Shown one piece after another: positions 1-5,546 of a stretch of DNA of 9,698 bases (its first letter is position 1; each line of letters starts with the position of its first letter). The notes below the pieces were generated by a model, which saw nothing but the letters and a program-made list of their open reading frames with translations, was not told the DNA's origin and searched no databases. The stretch covers positions 39,002-48,699 of the forward strand of contig JAHFRG010000003.1 of NCBI GenBank assembly GCA_023258935.1, given 5' to 3'. This DNA comes from Betaproteobacteria bacterium (GTDB taxonomy: Bacteria > Pseudomonadota > Gammaproteobacteria > Burkholderiales > JAHFRG01). Position numbers and translations under genes: made by a program.

Positions 1-2
1 TT

Positions 3-1184
3 CAGGATGCCTATATCGTCGCGGCAACGCGAACCCCGGTGGGCAAGGCGCCGCGTGGCATGTTCAAAAATGTACGCCCCGACGACATGCTGGCGCATGT
101 CTTGAGAAGCGTGCTTGCCCAATGCCCGGGGCTAGACCTCAACACTATTGACGACGTCATCGTCGGTTGCGCCATGCCGGAAGGCGAGCAAGGGATGAAC
201 GTGGCGCGCATCGGTCTATTGCTCGCCGGTTTCCCCAAGCGGGTGTCGGGAATGACAGTCAACCGTTTCTGCTCCTCCGGCCTGCAGGCGGTAGCCTTGG
301 CCTCCGACCGCATCCGCCTTGGCGAAGCGGAAGTGATGATCGGAGCGGGAACCGAGAGCATGAGCATGGTGCCGATGGGCGGCAATAAAATCTCGGCAAA
401 CCCACGCATTTTTACAGATGAAAACGTGGGCATCGCCTATGGCATGGGCATTACCGCGGAAAAAGTGGCGAAACAATGGAAAGTAAGCCGCGAAGCTCAA
501 GACCAGTTTGCCTTGGAAAGCCACCTGCGTGCGGTGAAAGCGACAGATAGCGGGGAATTCAAGCAGGAAATCACGCCCTATCCGGCCGTCGAAACCATTC
601 CCGATCTGTCAAGCAGGGAAGTGGTGCAAAACACCAAAGAACTTGCAACCGATGAAGGCCCGCGCCGCGACACATCACTCGAAGCGCTGGGGAAACTTAA
701 ACCCGCTTTTGCGGTGAAAGGTACGGTGACCGCGGGCAACAGCTCACAAATGTCCGATGGTGCCGCCGCGGTGATATTAATGTCTGAAGCGGCGCTCAAG
801 CGATTCAATCTCAAGCCACTCGGCCACTTTCTGGGTTTTGCAGTAGCTGGGGTGCCGCCGGAAATCATGGGCATCGGTCCCAAGGAAGCGATTCCCAAGG
901 TATTAAAGCAGGTCGGAATCAAGCAGGACGATCTGGACTGGATTGAGCTCAATGAAGCGTTTGCCGCGCAAAGCCTGGCGGTGATTCAGGACTTGGGTCT
1001 CGACCGCACAAAAGTCAATCCCATGGGCGGGGCGATCGCACTGGGGCATCCGTTAGGAGCGACCGGCGCCATCCGCACCGCGACCCTTATACACGGCTTG
1101 CGCCGACATGGTAAAAAATACGGCATGGTCACCATGTGCGTCGGCACCGGCATGGGCGCTGCCGGCATTTTCGAGGCGCTGTAG
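3..1184 (+). CDS. fadA: 3-ketoacyl-CoA thiolase / acetyl-CoA C-acyltransferase (5' partial)
   Basis: Thiolase-family enzyme that splits 3-ketoacyl-CoA with CoA to release acetyl-CoA, the last step of beta-oxidation; the reverse condensation is possible. The frame is open to the left window edge: codons from position 3 read QDAYIVAATRTPV, the usual thiolase N-terminus, so the GTG at 39 is internal and the true start lies just outside. About 393 residues are visible, close to full length for the family. The nucleophilic Cys lies in VNRFCSSG (codon 270-272), NEAFAAQ is present, the catalytic His is in GHPLGATG, and the second active-site Cys is in CVGTGMGAAG (codon 1137-1139), so the enzyme looks intact. 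A FadA/FadI-like role is favoured over a biosynthetic acetoacetyl-CoA thiolase, but the family alone does not settle this. The partner FadB would be expected upstream but is not in the window. A thioesterase gene follows after 31 nt. Confidence 0.93.
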   Translation, partial: QDAYIVAATRTPVGKAPRGMFKNVRPDDMLAHVLRSVLAQCPGLDLNTIDDVIVGCAMPEGEQGMNVARIGLLLAGFPKRVSGMTVNRFCSSGLQAVALASDRIRLGEAEVMIGAGTESMSMVPMGGNKISANPRIFTDENVGIAYGMGITAEKVAKQWKVSREAQDQFALESHLRAVKATDSGEFKQEITPYPAVETIPDLSSREVVQNTKELATDEGPRRDTSLEALGKLKPAFAVKGTVTAGNSSQMSDGAAAVILMSEAALKRFNLKPLGHFLGFAVAGVPPEIMGIGPKEAIPKVLKQVGIKQDDLDWIELNEAFAAQSLAVIQDLGLDRTKVNPMGGAIALGHPLGATGAIRTATLIHGLRRHGKKYGMVTMCVGTGMGAAGIFEAL

Positions 1185-1210
1185 GCCCGAAATCTTGCCG
1201 AGTTTTGGGC
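1185..1210 (+). other. Stem-loop between thiolase stop and thioesterase start
   Basis: GCCCGAAA at 1185-1192 can pair with TTTTGGGC at 1203-1210, giving eight pairs including one G-T wobble around a 10-nt loop. The stem begins on the base after the thiolase stop codon. No T-tract follows, so it is not a classical Rho-independent terminator. It could mark an mRNA processing or 3'-end stabilising point, or influence initiation at the ATG at 1216. Its function is inferred only. Confidence 0.4.
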
Positions 1211-1215
1211 TAAGC

Positions 1216-1626
1216 ATGACAGAACAGAGAAGATTGATGTGGGTTGAGAAAATCAAAGTGCGCTGGGGCGACATGGACGCGGTCGGCCATGTCAATAACG
1301 CAGTGTATTTCAGATACATGGAACAGGCGCGCATCTCCTGGCTTGAGTCGCTCAAGGTGCAGGTCGAAGGTTCTCGGCAGGGGCCGGTGATTGTGACCGC
1401 AAGCTGCGCCTTCATCAAACCCATCGTGTATCCGGCGATGGTGGAAGTGAGCGTCTATAGCGGCAAGCCGGGACGCAGCAGTTTTCCGATGTATCACGAG
1501 ATTTACCTGGAGAACCATCCTGAGGTCAAATTCGCTGAAGGTGAAGTCACCGTAGTGTGGATAGACCACAAGTTGGGGAAATCAATTCCGCTTCCTGAAG
1601 AGCTGCGCAAGCAGCTTCAGATCTAA
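1216..1626 (+). CDS. Acyl-CoA thioesterase, 4HBT hotdog-fold (YbgC/FadM-like)
   Basis: Small single-domain hotdog thioesterase of 136 residues, the usual size for the 4-hydroxybenzoyl-CoA thioesterase family. The diagnostic N-terminal motif is clear: VRWGDMDAVGHVNNAVYFR, with the catalytic-type Asp just before the GHVNN turn, followed by MEQARISWLE on the long helix. It probably hydrolyses acyl-CoA thioesters in the cytoplasm; chain-length preference cannot be read from sequence. Its place 31 nt after a thiolase gene fits a role in beta-oxidation, perhaps recycling CoA from dead-end acyl-CoAs (inference). The start is uncertain. The frame is open back to 1108 inside the thiolase gene, but that extension is a shadow. 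ATG 1216 lacks a clear ribosome binding site. ATG 1237 (protein beginning MWVEKIKVRWGD) has a purine-rich AGAGAAG at 1226-1232 and could be the real start. Confidence 0.88.
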   Translation: MTEQRRLMWVEKIKVRWGDMDAVGHVNNAVYFRYMEQARISWLESLKVQVEGSRQGPVIVTASCAFIKPIVYPAMVEVSVYSGKPGRSSFPMYHEIYLENHPEVKFAEGEVTVVWIDHKLGKSIPLPEELRKQLQI

Positions 1627-1627
1627 G

Positions 1628-1686
1628 GAACCTCTGATTAAGTCCCGCACGGTTGCGACGGCTTGTGGTGGGGTCCCGAAAGGTTC
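1628..1686. repeat. Short inverted repeat flanking the thioesterase-DUF2147 gap
   Basis: GAACCT at 1628-1633 and AGGTTC at 1681-1686 are perfect 6-nt inverted arms enclosing a 47-nt spacer. Within the interval GTCCCG occurs twice, at 1642-1647 and 1673-1678. The left arm starts right after the thioesterase stop codon. It could be the scar of a small inserted element, or chance. No transposase or target-site duplication is visible. Confidence 0.25.
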
Positions 1687-1735
1687 TGGTGTGCAGAAAA
1701 CGATTCCGGTGAGAGAAAGTGTGTGGGACTCTATT

Positions 1736-2167
1736 GTGACGCGTGCCGTGTTCAGTTTGGCGCTGCTTGCGTGCTTGCCGGCAAGCTCTGGCCAGAGTCC
1801 GGCAGGCGTGTGGAAAATCGTTAACGAGCATACCGGACAGCCCAACGCATTGCTGCGGATAGACGAAACCGGAGGCCGGATTGAGGGAAAATTCGAGAAA
1901 ATATTTTTCCAGCCGGGCGATGACCCCAATCCACGGTGCGAGAAATGCGAAGGCGCGAATAAAAACCAGCCGCTGCTTGGCATGACCATCCTGTGGGGCC
2001 AGCAAATACAGGGAAATGAATACACGGGCCGCATCCTCAATCCGAAAAGTGGGGAAATCTACCAGTGCAAACTGGTTCTGGACGAGGGCGGCGGGAAACT
2101 CAAGGTGCGCGGCTATGTGTGGGTTCCCCTGTTCGGCCAGACTCAAACCTGGCTGCGGGTTGAGTAG
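1736..2167 (+). CDS. Exported DUF2147 family protein
   Basis: Recognised as DUF2147, a family of small secreted proteobacterial proteins of unknown function. From the GTG at 1736 it is 143 residues. The first 20 or so form a likely Sec signal peptide (MTRAVFSLALLACLPASSGQ), although no perfect AxA cleavage site is seen. The mature part has the family landmarks in order: GVWKIVNEHTGQP, a glycine-rich strand GGRIEGKFEKI, a CEKC pair (C68, C71) in the DPNPRCEKCEG segment, LLGMTILWG, GRILNPKSGEIY, KLKVRGYV, and a C-terminal QTQTWLRV. The cysteine pair suggests a metal site or disulfide, but this is not shown. Alternative in-frame GTG starts are 1691 (AAAGG seven nt upstream) and 1721. Position 1736 is preferred because it gives a compact signal peptide and has GGGA seven nt upstream. 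The gene shares strand with the thioesterase but has no evident functional tie to it. Confidence 0.85.
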   Translation: MTRAVFSLALLACLPASSGQSPAGVWKIVNEHTGQPNALLRIDETGGRIEGKFEKIFFQPGDDPNPRCEKCEGANKNQPLLGMTILWGQQIQGNEYTGRILNPKSGEIYQCKLVLDEGGGKLKVRGYVWVPLFGQTQTWLRVE

Positions 2168-2234
2168 TGACCGGCGAACAGCCGGCCGGCGCGGCGCTTA
2201 AAAAGGCGATGCTCGGGGGATGAGAGAAGCCCGG

Positions 2235-2972
2235 CTACTTGCTCTCGTAGCGGTCCACGATTTTCTTGAAGGTACCGTCCTTCTTGATCTCATCGAGCGC
2301 TGCTGACAATGCCTTCAGTGTCGCCTCAGACGTGCGCTGGTTGCAAGCGAGGTAGGAATCCACCTCGCGCACGACAAAGACGAGCTTCACATCCGGTGCC
2401 TTGGCCTGCGCCGCGACTTCCTTGGCACGCGCGATGCTGGTGACCCACAAGTCTATGCGTTGCGGCTCTTTGCGGTCGAGCGTGAGCTTGGGCGGATTCA
2501 GCTTGTCGTCATCCACTTCGAATATGTTGGTAATGCCGTTTTGCTTCAGATACTCGGTCTTGGCATCACGTGTCACGCCACCAATGCGATAAGGCCTGAT
2601 GTCGGCAAGCGTCTTGATTGGCTGAGAAAAACCGCTTTTGGCGAACAAACCCCATTTGTTGACGGCAATCGGGCCTACCCATTTGAACACCAACTCGCGG
2701 TTCCCGAGGCGCGCCGTGGAATAGAGGCAGGTCTCTTTGTCAATTTGAACCCGCTTGTAAGCATCGGCCCATACCATGACCTCAAACTGGACCGGCACAT
2801 TGGCGCGTCGGCTCATTTCCTTGACGACTTCGGTTGCCATGCCGGTGAGTTTGTTATTCTCGGTGTAGTTGAGCGGCGGGTTTTCCTCGGTGAGCAGCTT
2901 GAGCGCAGACGCAGGCTGAGATAGGGTAAACAATCCGGCGATCACGCCAAGAAGAATGAGTGTCCTGCACAT
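2235..2972 (-). CDS. Periplasmic solute-binding protein, family 3 (orphan)
   Basis: Protein of 245 residues resembling the family 3 extracellular solute-binding proteins (SBP_bac_3, the amino-acid-binding type of ABC uptake). A Sec signal peptide (MCRTLILLGVIAGLFTLSQP then ASA) is probably cut after A23; the cleavage context is not a lipobox, so the product should be soluble in the periplasm. The mature protein opens with a typical first-lobe strand and ligand loop, KLLTEENPPLNYTENNKLTG, and later has YSTARLGNRE and FKWVGPI, as in the COG0834 group. It has only two mature cysteines, C82 and C210, which could form a disulfide. The frame continues upstream to 3014, but the ATG at 2972 is chosen because it begins the signal peptide and follows a strong GGAGG. 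No permease or ATPase gene adjoins it, so it may serve a distant transporter or a sensor. The ligand is unknown; proximity to speDE makes a polyamine or amino acid only a guess. Confidence 0.85.
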   Translation of the reverse strand: MCRTLILLGVIAGLFTLSQPASALKLLTEENPPLNYTENNKLTGMATEVVKEMSRRANVPVQFEVMVWADAYKRVQIDKETCLYSTARLGNRELVFKWVGPIAVNKWGLFAKSGFSQPIKTLADIRPYRIGGVTRDAKTEYLKQNGITNIFEVDDDKLNPPKLTLDRKEPQRIDLWVTSIARAKEVAAQAKAPDVKLVFVVREVDSYLACNQRTSEATLKALSAALDEIKKDGTFKKIVDRYESK

Positions 2973-2976
2973 AGTG

Positions 2977-2982
2977 CCTCCC
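2977..2982 (-). promoter_or_regulatory. Ribosome binding site deciding the solute-binding protein start
   Basis: Read on the minus strand, GGGAGG stands four nt before the ATG at 2972, embedded in AGGGAGGCACT. It is the best Shine-Dalgarno sequence near this gene and supports starting there rather than at the upstream in-frame ATG at 3014, whose 14 extra residues (MTCSSHQETNQGGT) would spoil the signal peptide. Confidence 0.75.
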
Positions 2983-3056
2983 TGGTTAGTTTCTTGATGC
3001 GATGAGCATGTCATGTCATTTGCCTTCGTGCAAGTGCGATGGCGGCGCAGGTGTGC

Positions 3057-3167
3057 CGTCAGGTTTTAGGCTTAGTAATTCCGCATCAGGATTTTCGCCG
3101 CAGGATAATCTGGCGCTGCGATGAGACCGCTCAGCCCAGAATCTGGCCATCAGCTCAAAACCTGACG
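3057..3167. repeat. 11-bp inverted repeat spanning the speE 3' end
   Basis: CGTCAGGTTTT at 3057-3067 and AAAACCTGACG at 3157-3167 are perfect inverted copies, 89 nt apart. The right-hand copy encodes the last residues of SpeE (RQVL) up to the stop region; the left-hand copy is in the gap before the solute-binding gene. On the minus-strand transcript the arms could close a long stem around smaller hairpins such as CCAG-ATT-CTGG near 3134-3144. No T-tract follows. It may be a 3'-end structure or a partial duplication of the speE end. Confidence 0.4.
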
Positions 3168-4001
3168 AACGAAATTGGGCAGGGCAAATACCGCGTGGTG
3201 GGTGTCCCCGTTGTAGTACTGCAGATTCGCTATGCCGCGCTCCTTGAGCGTGCGCTCGACTTGCACAGGATTTAAAGCAAGCGGGTCGAGAGTGTCAGAA
3301 GCGCAGGCCATGCCCCAAAGCGATCCGTAAAGCGGGATGTAGACGAAGTAAGGGCGGACGATTTTAAAGGCACCGGCGAGTCTTTTTGCATGCTCGCGAA
3401 CCCGGTCGGAGCGGTATATCGGCGAGCCGATGTGCAAGGTGAGCGCGCCGCCTGGATTGAGCACGCGCCGGCAGTGACTGAAAAACACCTCCGTGTAAAG
3501 TTCGGTGGCGGGACCCACAGGGTCGGGCAAATCCAGAACGACCAGATCAAAGCGCTCAGCGGTGTCACGGATAAACGCATAACCATCGGCGATCTTGAGC
3601 TTGAGACGGGGATTATCGAATACTTTTTTGTGCACTTCCCCGAAATATTTTCTGGCGATGTCCACCACCGCCTGGTCGAGCTCGACCAGGGTGACGCTTT
3701 CAATGCTGGGGTGCTTGAGCAGTTCCTCGCTCGAGCCGCCGTCGCCACCGCCTATCACCAACGCGCTGCGCGGTGCAGGATGTGAGATGGCCGCGGGATG
3801 GATCATGTTTTCGTGGTAGAAGTACTCATCTTTCTCTGAGGTCATGAAACTGCTGTCCAGGCGGAACAGCCGCCCGAATTCCGGCGTCTCGTAAACCTCA
3901 AGGTGCTGGTAGGGTGTATCGAATTCGTCGAGCCGTTCGCCGGCGCGGAAAAAATAGCCGCTGTTGGCGTTAAGCCACTCGGTGAGTAGTTTGTCGCCCA
4001 T
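3150..4001 (-). CDS. speE: Spermidine synthase (polyamine aminopropyltransferase)
   Basis: Transfers the aminopropyl group of decarboxylated S-adenosylmethionine to putrescine, giving spermidine and methylthioadenosine, in the cytoplasm. The 283 residues match the usual bacterial length. In order: an N-terminal beta domain with TPYQHLEVYET (29-39), the DEYFYHENMIHPAA block (58-71), the nucleotide-binding loop GGGDGGSSEE (84-93), the acidic strand end VELD (106-109), and the catalytic region LDLPDPVGPATELYTE starting at L156. The catalytic Asp is D157, with D160 next; the two residues between them are L-P where many homologues have S/C-T, a mild variation. The start overlaps the end of speD by 32 nt and has no good ribosome binding site of its own, so translation is probably coupled to speD, which makes its co-substrate. 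The frame is intact, and the stop at 3150 lies in an inverted-repeat arm. Confidence 0.96.
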   Translation of the reverse strand: MGDKLLTEWLNANSGYFFRAGERLDEFDTPYQHLEVYETPEFGRLFRLDSSFMTSEKDEYFYHENMIHPAAISHPAPRSALVIGGGDGGSSEELLKHPSIESVTLVELDQAVVDIARKYFGEVHKKVFDNPRLKLKIADGYAFIRDTAERFDLVVLDLPDPVGPATELYTEVFFSHCRRVLNPGGALTLHIGSPIYRSDRVREHAKRLAGAFKIVRPYFVYIPLYGSLWGMACASDTLDPLALNPVQVERTLKERGIANLQYYNGDTHHAVFALPNFVRQVLS

Positions 4002-4374
4002 AGCGTCCGCGTTCTACGGCCTTGCGTATGATTTTCTTGGGTTGCAGAAACTCCAGCGCGGCATTGAACAGCTTGTGAGCCTTGTCGCTGTTGTTGCGGC
4101 TGTGGTTGCAGACGAAGACATCGAGAGCTACGGTACAGGTTTCCGGCCAGGTATGAATCGCGATATGAGACTCGGCGAGAACCACCGTGCCAGTTACGCC
4201 GGCGTCGCCAAACTGGTAGAAAAAATCCCCGAGCACCGTAAGTTCGGCGTCCTTACACAGCTGCGTACAGCGTTTTCGTAGCTCGGTTGAGTCGGAAAGA
4301 TGTGTCGGGTCGCACTGGTAAAGATCTCCGATGAGATGGAGACCGCTTAACGTGCTGAGGATCATGCTGGTCAT
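3970..4374 (-). CDS. speD: S-adenosylmethionine decarboxylase proenzyme, prokaryotic class 1b
   Basis: Makes decarboxylated AdoMet, the aminopropyl donor for SpeE. At 134 residues it is the short single-chain form (sometimes called SpeH) rather than the longer E. coli-type SpeD. The self-processing site is unmistakable: VVLAESHIAIHTWPE, with cleavage expected between E68 and S69, S69 becoming the pyruvoyl cofactor. H74 and C89 stand at the spacing seen in the Thermotoga class 1b enzyme (Ser63, His68, Cys83), so all the processing and catalytic residues appear present. The start ATG at 4374 follows a purine-rich stretch, with GAGGGGG about nine nt upstream; a second ATG three codons in is possible. 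It starts 67 nt after the HpnD-like gene on the same strand and overlaps speE by 32 nt, so speD-speE is a two-gene operon. Confidence 0.95.
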   Translation of the reverse strand: MTSMILSTLSGLHLIGDLYQCDPTHLSDSTELRKRCTQLCKDAELTVLGDFFYQFGDAGVTGTVVLAESHIAIHTWPETCTVALDVFVCNHSRNNSDKAHKLFNAALEFLQPKKIIRKAVERGRYGRQTTHRVA

Positions 4375-4395
4375 TTTTGCTCGCCCCCTCTCCTT

Positions 4396-4412
4396 AAAAA
4401 AGGCTGTCAGCC
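4396..4412 (-). terminator. Weak terminator-like hairpin after the HpnD-like gene
   Basis: On the minus strand GGCT-GAC-AGCC (4412 to 4402) is followed at once by six T (4401-4396), the layout of a Rho-independent terminator. The stem has only four pairs, so termination would be weak. It lies 29 nt past the HpnD-like stop and 22 nt before speD, and could attenuate read-through into speDE. This is inferred from layout only. Confidence 0.33.
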
Positions 4413-4441
4413 GAAAAACCCCACAATCTGTTCAATCTTTG

Positions 4442-5275
4442 CTATACCTCCATCCAAACCTTCCACGCCAACCACAGCTTGCGAACTGGCGTCAGATCGA
4501 CACGCTGCCGCAAGATACGGTACCTGTCTTCCCTGATTTCCCGCAGCAGGCTGCGGTAGATTGCCGCCAGCGCCATTCTCGCGCGCTGCGCTTTCCGTTC
4601 AGCCGCAGGAAACCCCGAAGTTGCGCGATTATAGCAACTTTCTGCCTTGTCAATAACAAATTCGATTAATTTTTTGAAGTTTTCGGTTTCGTGCAAGTTG
4701 AGAATATCCGCTGCCATGACGCCGAAGCGCTCGAGTTCGTCTTGCGGAAGCAGGATTCGATTGCGCCGTGCGTCGTCCCGCACATTCAGAATGACATGGG
4801 TAAGCCCAAAAGCCAGTCCCAGCTCTTGAGCGTGTTGCAAGGCGTTCGGATCGTTTAATCCGAGTATGCGCGCGGCAAGCTGCTCGGCAAGACCGCTGGT
4901 GCGGTAGCAATAACCTTGCAGGGAGCGGAAGTCGGCGTGGCGGTTTTTGAGCAAACCGTTTTCCACGCCGTCAATCAGCTGCAGCAGAAGTTCCTGTGGC
5001 AAGGCAAACTGAGATGCCATCGGTAGCAACGCTTGGGTCACCGGATGCTGGGCGTGCCCGCCAAAAGCCGTTGCGAGTTCCTGTCGCCACCAGTTGAGTT
5101 TGATTTGCCCTAATGCGGGATCGGAACATTCCTTGGTGCTTTCCTCTATCTCGCGGTAGAAGGCGAAAAGGGCGGTGAGGGCGCGGCGTTTTTCCGCCGG
5201 CAGGAAAAGAACGCTGTAATAGAAACTGGATCCGCTTGGCGCCGCCTGGATACGGCAATACTCGTCTGGTGTCAT
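4442..5275 (-). CDS. Squalene/phytoene synthase family protein, HpnD-like with altered catalytic motifs
   Basis: The 277 residues follow HpnD (presqualene diphosphate synthase of hopanoid biosynthesis) from end to end: MTPDEYC start, SGSSFYYSVLFLPAEKRRAL (14-33), a KLNWWRQE helix (59-66), YCYR (122-125), ERFGV (182-186), and a C-terminal LTPVRKLWLAW (261-271). The two aspartate-rich motifs that bind Mg-diphosphate are not conserved. Where HpnD has REVDDVVDE this protein has REIEESTKE (41-49), and where HpnD has IIRDVGEDARR it has VILNVRDDARR (161-171), so D44/D45/D48 equivalents become E/E/K and the second motif's first Asp becomes N164. The frame is clean, with no sign of decay. It may be a non-catalytic paralogue or have a different reaction; ordinary HpnD activity is doubtful. 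No hpnC or hpnE adjoins it. It is transcribed divergently from the tRNA gene and upstream of speDE. The start at 5275 lacks a strong ribosome binding site. Confidence 0.85.
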   Translation of the reverse strand: MTPDEYCRIQAAPSGSSFYYSVLFLPAEKRRALTALFAFYREIEESTKECSDPALGQIKLNWWRQELATAFGGHAQHPVTQALLPMASQFALPQELLLQLIDGVENGLLKNRHADFRSLQGYCYRTSGLAEQLAARILGLNDPNALQHAQELGLAFGLTHVILNVRDDARRNRILLPQDELERFGVMAADILNLHETENFKKLIEFVIDKAESCYNRATSGFPAAERKAQRARMALAAIYRSLLREIREDRYRILRQRVDLTPVRKLWLAWKVWMEV

Positions 5276-5408
5276 TTACCCGTCTTAAATGGAAGTGCGT
5301 GCCGAGGGCCAAATCTCTAATTCATTATTATATATATCAATAACTTACAAGATATATTTAAAGTTAAAGCTGGAAGTTCAAGACTTAATATATTAAACTG
5401 ATGGCATT
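5276..5408. promoter_or_regulatory. AT-rich divergent promoter region (HpnD-like gene / tRNA-Leu)
   Basis: This 133-nt gap separates the divergently read HpnD-like gene and tRNA-Leu. By direct count positions 5311-5400 hold 18 G or C in 90 bases (20%), far below the flanking genes. For the tRNA, TAATAT (5386-5391) or TATATT (5389-5394) can act as a -10, about 15-20 nt before the mature 5' end, though no clear -35 is seen. For the minus strand a perfect TATAAT lies at 5332-5327, and TTGTAA at 5350-5345 is too close to pair with it but could pair with AATAAT (5329-5324) at 15-nt spacing. The AT tract could act as an UP element or bent DNA. Exact start sites are inferred. Confidence 0.5.
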
Positions 5409-5493
5409 GCGAAAGTGGCGGAATTGGTAGACGCACTGGATTTAGGTTCCAGCGCCGCAAGGCTTGGGGGTTCGAGTCCCTCCTTTCGCACCA
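5409..5493 (+). tRNA. tRNA-Leu (anticodon UAG)
   Basis: A complete class II tRNA of 85 nt with encoded CCA (5491-5493). The acceptor stem GCGAAAG (5409-5415) pairs perfectly with CTTTCGC (5483-5489), with discriminator A at 5490. The anticodon stem CTGGA/TCCAG (5436-5440, 5448-5452) encloses the loop TTTAGGT, giving anticodon TAG at 5443-5445, which reads CUN leucine codons, CUA in particular. The long variable arm forms GCC-GCAA-GGC (5454-5463), as expected for leucine. The T arm is GGGGG-TTCGAGT-CCCTC (5466-5482). The gene sits 53 nt before tig with no convincing terminator between them, so it may be read together with tig. Confidence 0.97.
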
Positions 5494-5546
5494 AGCCAGG
5501 TTGCGATGACACGGCTACCAATGAGCGGCTCTTTTAGGGATATGAA

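Noticed and set aside
39..1184. GTG at 39 as the thiolase start
   Set aside because: In-frame codons upstream encode the conserved thiolase N-terminus (AYIVAATRTPVG), so the gene begins outside the window.
1547..2146. 199-residue open frame on the minus strand over the DUF2147 gene
   Set aside because: It lies opposite a recognised family protein, shows no domain or signal peptide, and extends into the thioesterase gene; it is a shadow frame.
2171..2199. GC-rich palindromic stretch (CCGGC-GAACA-GCCGG and the following GCCGGCCGGC) between the convergent DUF2147 and binding-protein genes
   Set aside because: Considered as a bidirectional terminator. The clean stem is only five pairs, and no T-tract follows on the plus strand or at the right place on the minus strand, so a terminator cannot be supported.
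3039..3275. 78-residue plus-strand open frame covering the gap between the binding protein and speE
   Set aside because: It runs antisense into the speE end, has no ribosome binding site and no recognisable motif; the gap is better described as non-coding with an inverted repeat.
5513..5535. GAGCGGCTC followed by TTTT between the tRNA and tig
   Set aside because: The stem would have three pairs; not a credible terminator, so tRNA to tig read-through stays possible.
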